Shown piece by piece: positions 57,754-64,000 of a stretch of DNA of 64,000 bases. The first letter of the stretch is position 1, and the number at the start of each line of letters is the position of its first letter. The stretch covers positions 529,001 through 593,000 of the forward strand of contig JAODUP010000359.1 of NCBI GenBank assembly GCA_025642065.1. Reading direction: 5' to 3'. A program made the translations under genes and the position numbers. The notes below the pieces were generated by a model. The model ran no database searches and was not told where the DNA came from. It saw nothing but the letters and a program-made list of their open reading frames with translations. Origin of the DNA: Paralvinella palmiformis (lineage: Eukaryota > Annelida > Polychaeta > Terebellida > Alvinellidae).

Positions 57754-57908
57754 GATGATGATGATTGATGTTTTACAGCCACTTTTGTGCACGTGGTAGG
57801 CTAAATGGGCCGAGTGACCTCCAAATGTAATGAAACGAAGTCAAAGATGAAACACCCTTCAGATATGGCAACGCCGAGATTCGAACTCAGGTGGTAGTGA
57901 TTTGTGGT
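57754..57908 (-). mobile_element. SINE-A, head truncated
   Basis: The minus-strand copy has the (ATC)n tail, the whole body (ttgatgttttacagcc, gtaatgaaacgaagtcaaag) and box B (gattcgaactcaggtgg). It ends after agtgatttgtgg, before the box A region. Tail and body are well kept, so the copy is fairly young and 5'-truncated. Confidence 0.88.
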
Positions 57909-58111
57909 TTTGTGCGCATAGTAGGATACAGTAAATCTGTCTCGATGGAACTTCTTAATGTGAAAATATGTTCTGCAAATTCGCTTAAACGTATTGGTAT
58001 CAGGAATCTATGAATGAATCCGTGGCAGTAACGAAATAGTGGGTAAAACTAGTCAAAATCATCATAGGTCAATCGGCCTTATGAAATAAAATTATTCGCT
58101 GTAATTTGTAT
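57909..58111. other. Left flank of the 52-bp satellite
   Basis: Unique sequence. Nothing is recognised. Confidence 0.4.
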
Positions 58112-61100
58112 CAGAGACATCGACTGTTTTTCAATGTATACCGAAGTATTTATACTGAGCGTACAGAGACATCGACTGTTTTTCAATGTATACCGAAGTA
58201 TTTATACTGAGTGTACAAGACATCGACTGTTTTTCAATGTATACCCAAGTATTTATACTGAGCGTACAGAGACATCGACTGTTTTTCAATGTATACCCAA
58301 GTATTTATATTGAGCGTACAGAGACATCGACTGTTTTTCAATGTATACCCAAGTATTTATACTGAGCGTACAGAGACATCGACTGTTTTTCAATGTATAC
58401 CCAAGTATTTATACTGAGCGTACAGACATCGACTGTTTTTCAATGTATACAAGTATTTATACTGAGCGTACAGACATCGACTGTTTTTCAATGTATACAA
58501 GTATTTATACTGAGCGTACAGAGACATCGACTGTTTTTCAATGTATACCAAGTATTTATACTGCGCAGACATCGACTGTTTTTCAATGTATACCCAAGTA
58601 TTTATATTGAGCGTACAGAGACATCGACTGTTTTTCAATGTATACCGAAGTATTTATACTGAGCGTACAGAGACATCGACTGTTTTTCAATGTATACCCA
58701 AGTATTTATACTGAGCGTACAGAGACATCGACTGTTTTTCAATGTATACCCAAGTATTTATACTGAGCGTACAGACATCGACTGTTTTTCAATGTATACC
58801 CAAGTATTTATACTGAGCGTACAGAGACATCGACTGTTTTTCAATGTATACCCAAGTATTTATACTGAGCGTACAGAGACATCGACTGTTTTTCAATGTA
58901 TACCCAAGTATTTATACTGAGCGTACAGAGACATCGACTGTTTTTCAATGTATACCCAAGTATTTATACTGAGCGTACAGAGACATCGACTGTTTTTCAA
59001 TGTATACCCAAGTATTTATACTGAGCGTACAGACATCGACTGTTTTTCAATGTATACCCAAGTATTTATATTGAGCGTACAGAGACATCGACTGTTTTTC
59101 AATGTATACCCAAGTATTTATACTGAGCGTACAGAGACATCGACTGTTTTTCAATGTATACCGAAGTATTTATATTGAGCGTACAGAGACATCGACTGTT
59201 TTTCAATGTATACCCAAGTATTTATACTGAGCGTACAGAGACATCGACTGTTTTTCAATGTATACCCAAGTATTTATATGAGCGTACAGAGACATCGACT
59301 GTTTTTCAATGTATACCCAAGTATTTATATTGAGCGTACAGAGACATCGACTGTTTTTCAATGTATACCCAAGTATTTATACTGAGCGTACAGAGACATC
59401 GACTGTTTTTCAATGTATACCCAAGTATTTATATTGAGCGTACAGAGACATCGACTGTTTTTCAATGTATACCCAAGTATTTATACTGAGCGTACAGAGA
59501 CATCGACTGTTTTTCAATGTATACCCAAGTATTTATACTGAGCGTACAGAGACATCGACTGTTTTTCAATGTATACCGAAGTATTTATACTGAGCGTACA
59601 GAGACATCGACTGTTTTTCAATGTATACCCAAGTATTTATACTGAGCGTACAGAGACATCGACTGTTTTTCAATGTATACCCAAGTATTTATACTGAGCG
59701 TACAGAGACATCGACTGTTTTTCAATGTATACCAAGTATTTATATGAGCGTACAGAGACATCGACTGTTTTTCAATGTATACCAAGTATTTATATGAGCG
59801 TACAGAGACATCGACTGTTTTTCAATGTATACCAAGTATTTATATGAGCGTACAGAGACATCGACTGTTTTTCAATGTATACCCAAGTATTTATACTGAG
59901 CGTACAGAGACATCGACTGTTTTTCAATGTATACCCAAGTATTTATACTGAGCGTACAGAGACATCGACTGTTTTTCAATGTATACCCAAGTATTTATAT
60001 GAGCGTACAGAGACATCGACTGTTTTTCAATGTATACCAAGTATTTATATGAGCGTACAGAGACATCACTGTTTTTCAATATCAATTTTATATGAGGTAC
60101 AGAGACATCGACTGTTTTCAATGTATACCAAGTATTTATATGATACAGAGACATCACTGTTTTTCATGTAACAAGTATTTATACTAGTAAAAATGTTTTC
60201 TGTATACCCAAGTATTTATACTGAGCGTACAGAGAACGACTTTTTTGATACCCAATATTTATATGAGGTACAAGACATCGACTGTTTTTCAATGTATACC
60301 AAGTATTTATATAGGACAGAGACATCACTGTTTTTCAATGTATACCAGTATTTATATTAGCGTACAGAACATCGACTGTTTTCAATGTATACAAGTATTT
60401 ATGGGCAAGACATCACTGTTTTCAATATACCCAAGTATTTATAAGGTACAGACATCGACTGTTTTTCAATGTATACCAAGTATTTATATGAGCGTCAGAC
60501 ATCGACTGTTTTTCAGTATACCAAGTATTTATATGAGCGTACAGAGACATCGACTGTTTTAATGTATACCAATTTATATGAGCGTACAGGACATCACTGT
60601 TTCAAGTACAAATTTATACTGGGTCAGACTCGCGTTTTCAAACCCATTTATATCTCGATATTTTTCAAGTCAGTATTTATTGAAGCTCGCTGTTTCAAGA
60701 TACCCAAGTATTTATATGGGTAAGAATACTGTTTTCATTATACATTTATAGGTACAACATGACTGTTTTGACCAAGTATTTATATGAGTAAGACATCACT
60801 TTTTTCAATGTCCCAAGTATTTATACTAGTCGAGACATCGTGTTTTAATGACCAAGTATTTATATAGGTACAGAGACATCGACTGTTTTTCAATGTTACC
60901 AATATTTATATGAGCGTACAAACATCGACTGTTTTTAATGTAACCAAGTATTTATACTGATAACACGACTGTTCATGTATACCCAAGTATTTTATGAGCG
61001 TCGAGACATCGACTGTTTTTCAATGTATACCCAAGTATTTATACTGAGCGTACAGAACATCGACTGTTTTTCAATGTATACCGAAGTATTTATATTGAGC

Positions 61101-63505
61101 GTACAGAGACATCGACTGTTTTTCAATGTATACCGAAGTATTTATACTGAGCGTACAGAGACATCGACTGTTTTTCAATGTATACCCAAGTATTTATACT
61201 GAGCGTACAGAGACATCGACTGTTTTTCAATGTATACCCAAGTATTTATACTGAGCGTACAGAGACATCGACTGTTTTTCAATGTATACCCAAGTATTTA
61301 TACTGAGCGTACAGAGACATCGACTGTTTTTCAATGTATACCCAAGTATTTATATTGAGCGTACAGAGACATCGACTGTTTTTCAATGTATACCCAAGTA
61401 TTTATACTGAGCGTACAGAGACATCGACTGTTTTTCAATGTATACCCAAGTATTTATACTGAGCGTACAGAGACATCGACTGTTTTTCAATGTATACCCA
61501 AGTATTTATACTGAGGTACAGAGACATCGACTGTTTTTCAATGTATACCCAAGTATTTATACTGAGCGTACAGAGACATCGACTGTTTTTCAATGTATAC
61601 CCAAGTATTTATACTGAGCGTACAGAGACATCGACTGTTTTTCAATGTATACCCAAGTATTTATACTGAGCGTACAGAGACATCGACTGTTTTTCAATGT
61701 ATACCCAAGTATTTATACTGAGCGTACAGAGACATCGACTGTTTTTCAATGTATACCCAAGTATTTATACTGAGCGTACAGAGACATCGACTGTTTTTCA
61801 ATGTATACCCAAGTATTTATACTGAGCGTACAGAGACATCGACTGTTTTTCAATGTATACCCAAGTATTTATATTGAGCGTACAGAGACATCGACTGTTT
61901 TTCAATGTATACCCAAGTATTTATACTGAGCGTACAGAGACATCGACTGTTTTTCAATGTATACCCAAGTATTTATACTGAGCGTACAGAGACATCGACT
62001 GTTTTTCAATGTATACCCAAGTATTTATATGAGCGTACAGAGACATCGTGTTTTTCAATGTATACCCAAGTATTTATACTGAGCGTACAGAGACATCGAC
62101 TGTTTTTCAATGTATACCAAGTATTTATACTGAGCGTACAAGACATCGACTGTTTTTCAATGTATACCCAAGTATTTATACTGAGGTACAGAGACATCGA
62201 CTGTTTTCAATGTATACCCAAGTATTTATACTGACTGTACAGAGACATCGACTGTTTTTCAATGTATACCCAAGTATTTATACTGAGCGTACAGAGACAT
62301 CGACTGTTTTTCAATGTATACCGAAGTATTTATATTGAGCGTACAGAGACATCGACTGTTTTTCAATGTATACCAAGTATTTATACTGAGGTACAGAGAC
62401 ATCGACGTATTTTTCAATGTATCCCAGTATTTATACTGAGCGTACAGGACATCGACTGTTTTTCAATGTATACCCAAGTATTTATATTGAGCGTACAGAG
62501 ACATCGACTGTTTTTCAATGTATACCCCAAATATTTATACTGAGCGTACAAGACATCGACTGTTTTTCAATGTATACCAAGTATTTATATTGAGCGTACA
62601 GAGACATCGACTGTTTTTCAATGTATACCCAAGTATTTATACTGAGCGTACAGAGACATCGACTGTTTTTCAATGTATACCCAAGTATTTATACTGAGCG
62701 TACAGAGACATCGACTGTTTTTCAATGTATACCCAAGTATTTATACTGAGCGTACAGAGACATCGACTGTTTTTCAATGTATACCCAAGTATTTATATTG
62801 AGCGTACAGAGACATCGACTGTTTTTCAATGTATACCGAAGTATTTATACTGAGCGTACAAAGACATCGACTGTTTTTCAATGTATACCGAAGTATTTAT
62901 ACTGAGCGTACAGAGACATCGACTGTTTTTCAATGTATACCCAAGTATTTATACTGAGGTACAGAGACATCGACTGTTTTTCAATTATCCCAAGTATTTA
63001 TATGAGCGTACAGACATCGACTGTTTTTCAATGTATACCCAAGTATTTATATTGAGTGTACAGAGACATCGACTGTTTTTCAATGTATACCAAGTATTTA
63101 TACTGAGCGTACAGAGACATCGACTGTTTTTCAAGATCCCAGTATTTTTACTAGGTACCATCGACTGTTTTTATTGTATACCCTTTTTTAGCGTACAGAG
63201 ACATCGACTGTTTTTCAATGTATACCGAAGTATTTATACTGAGCGTACAGACATCGACTGTTTTTCAATGTATACCCAAGTATTTATACTGAGTGTACAG
63301 AGACATCGACTGTTTTTCAATGTATACCGAAGTATTTATACTGAGCGTACAGAGACATCGACTGTTTTTCAATGTATACCCAAGTATTTATACTGAGCGT
63401 ACAGAGACGCCGACTGTTTTTCAATGTATACCCAAGTATTTATACTGAGTGTACAGAGACATCGACTGTTTTTCAATGTATACCCAAGTATTTATACTGA
63501 GTGTA
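58112..63505. repeat. 52-bp satellite array, about 100 copies
   Basis: The unit is 52 bp: cagagacatcgactgtttttc, then aatgtatacccaagtattt, then atactgagcgta. Variants are ccgaag for cccaag, atattg for atactg, gagtg for gagcg, and loss of one ag before acatc. Flanking thirds are nearly identical unit to unit. A run of five units with one 50-mer repeats once (58690 to 58948, 258 bp). From about 60062 to 61010, and mildly at 62040-62460 and 63125-63200, units lose single bases at many sites. Within each unit gtata and tatac can pair across about 10 nt. Plus-strand open frames (up to 171 codons) follow from few stops in the unit and are not genes. Confidence 0.97.
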
Positions 63506-64000
63506 TATACTCGGGACGTCACTCAATTATTCAGGCACAAATTCCCGCACGATGGGTGGACAATTAGGAAATTCTTCCCGCGTAATTTTCAAAATTCCTC
63601 TTTTCAATTCCTATACGATATTTTCTTCTGCGAGGCAGTCATATTTAGTTGCCCAAGAGTAATCTCGCATTGGCTTAAACCGAAACAAAAAAGGTAGCAG
63701 AATGATCCATACCAATAATATTCTGGGAATTTTGCATTATATTCTTATGGAATATAGTGTCGCCAAAAACGAAGAACAGAGATTTACAACTGACGGAACA
63801 TATATTCCTCACCATCAGAGCAATTAATTAATGCACGTATTCAAAATCCCAGCTGATGTTGTAAATCACCCCGACTCTAAATGCCCTTAAAGCAAGCTTA
63901 GATCGAGCCTGGAGTCGATGGAAATATAGCCCAAAAAGCCGGTAAACGCATTCTATCATTGTAACAGCGCGACTCTAGGCTGGTCAATCACTATCTGCTA
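63506..64000. other. Right flank of the 52-bp satellite
   Basis: The array stops sharply in gtgtatatactcggg and unique AT-rich sequence follows. No gene or repeat is visible to the window end. Confidence 0.5.

Noticed and set aside
58341..63396. Many plus-strand open frames with MYTQVFILSVQRHRLFF-type repeats (up to 171 codons)
   Set aside because: They come from translating the 52-bp satellite, which has few stops. Three frames give three peptide phases from the same DNA, and frame depends on indels between units.

Overview
The window is eukaryotic, non-coding, repeat-dominated DNA. I find no protein-coding gene I can support. The signs are hundreds of microsatellites, tRNA-derived SINEs with target-site duplications, broken LINE reverse-transcriptase tails and two large satellite arrays. 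No operon-like ORF packing is present. A marine invertebrate, perhaps a mollusc, fits the CR1/L2-like and RTE-like LINE remnants, the abundant tRNA-SINEs and the microsatellite density, but this is an inference and the species cannot be named from the sequence.

Layout. 1-9.8 kb: compound microsatellites (CA, GA, CCA, AT) between unique segments, with a LINE 3' tail (344-420) and a SINE remnant (507-616) at the left edge. 10-13.4 kb: a CAA-rich stretch, a palindromic TA-bounded element (10960-11127), an 11-bp x 5 repeat (11823-11877) and a 39-bp x 8 minisatellite (13042-13353). 13.5-21 kb: mixed SINE fragments and microsatellites. 21.5-23.4 kb: a 40-bp satellite in three higher-order regimes (240 bp, plain 40 bp, 66 bp). 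23.5-24.8 kb: a 20-bp array and a degenerate array carrying eight CAGCTG sites. 25-44 kb: mostly unique sequence with scattered SINEs, one nested SINE pair (34712-35130), a CR1/L2-like LINE 3' end (37440-37957) and a 40-bp degenerate array (40004-40255). 44-58 kb: an RTE-like LINE C-terminus (44560-44945), a tandem SINE pair (45840-46450), a possible hAT remnant and further SINEs. 58.1-63.5 kb: about 100 copies of a 52-bp satellite whose centre is strongly eroded.

The most coherent biology is retrotransposition. One SINE family (called SINE-A here, about 200 bp: tRNA-like head, conserved body, (ATC)n tail) has about 12 recognisable copies on both strands. Several have 13-15 bp target-site duplications. 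A second, older tRNA-headed family (SINE-B) and at least two more tRNA-headed types are present. The LINE pieces show that the window has also received CR1/L2-type and RTE-type elements. Tracts of CpG-rich, non-repetitive sequence may hold regulatory elements, but one sequence alone cannot show that.
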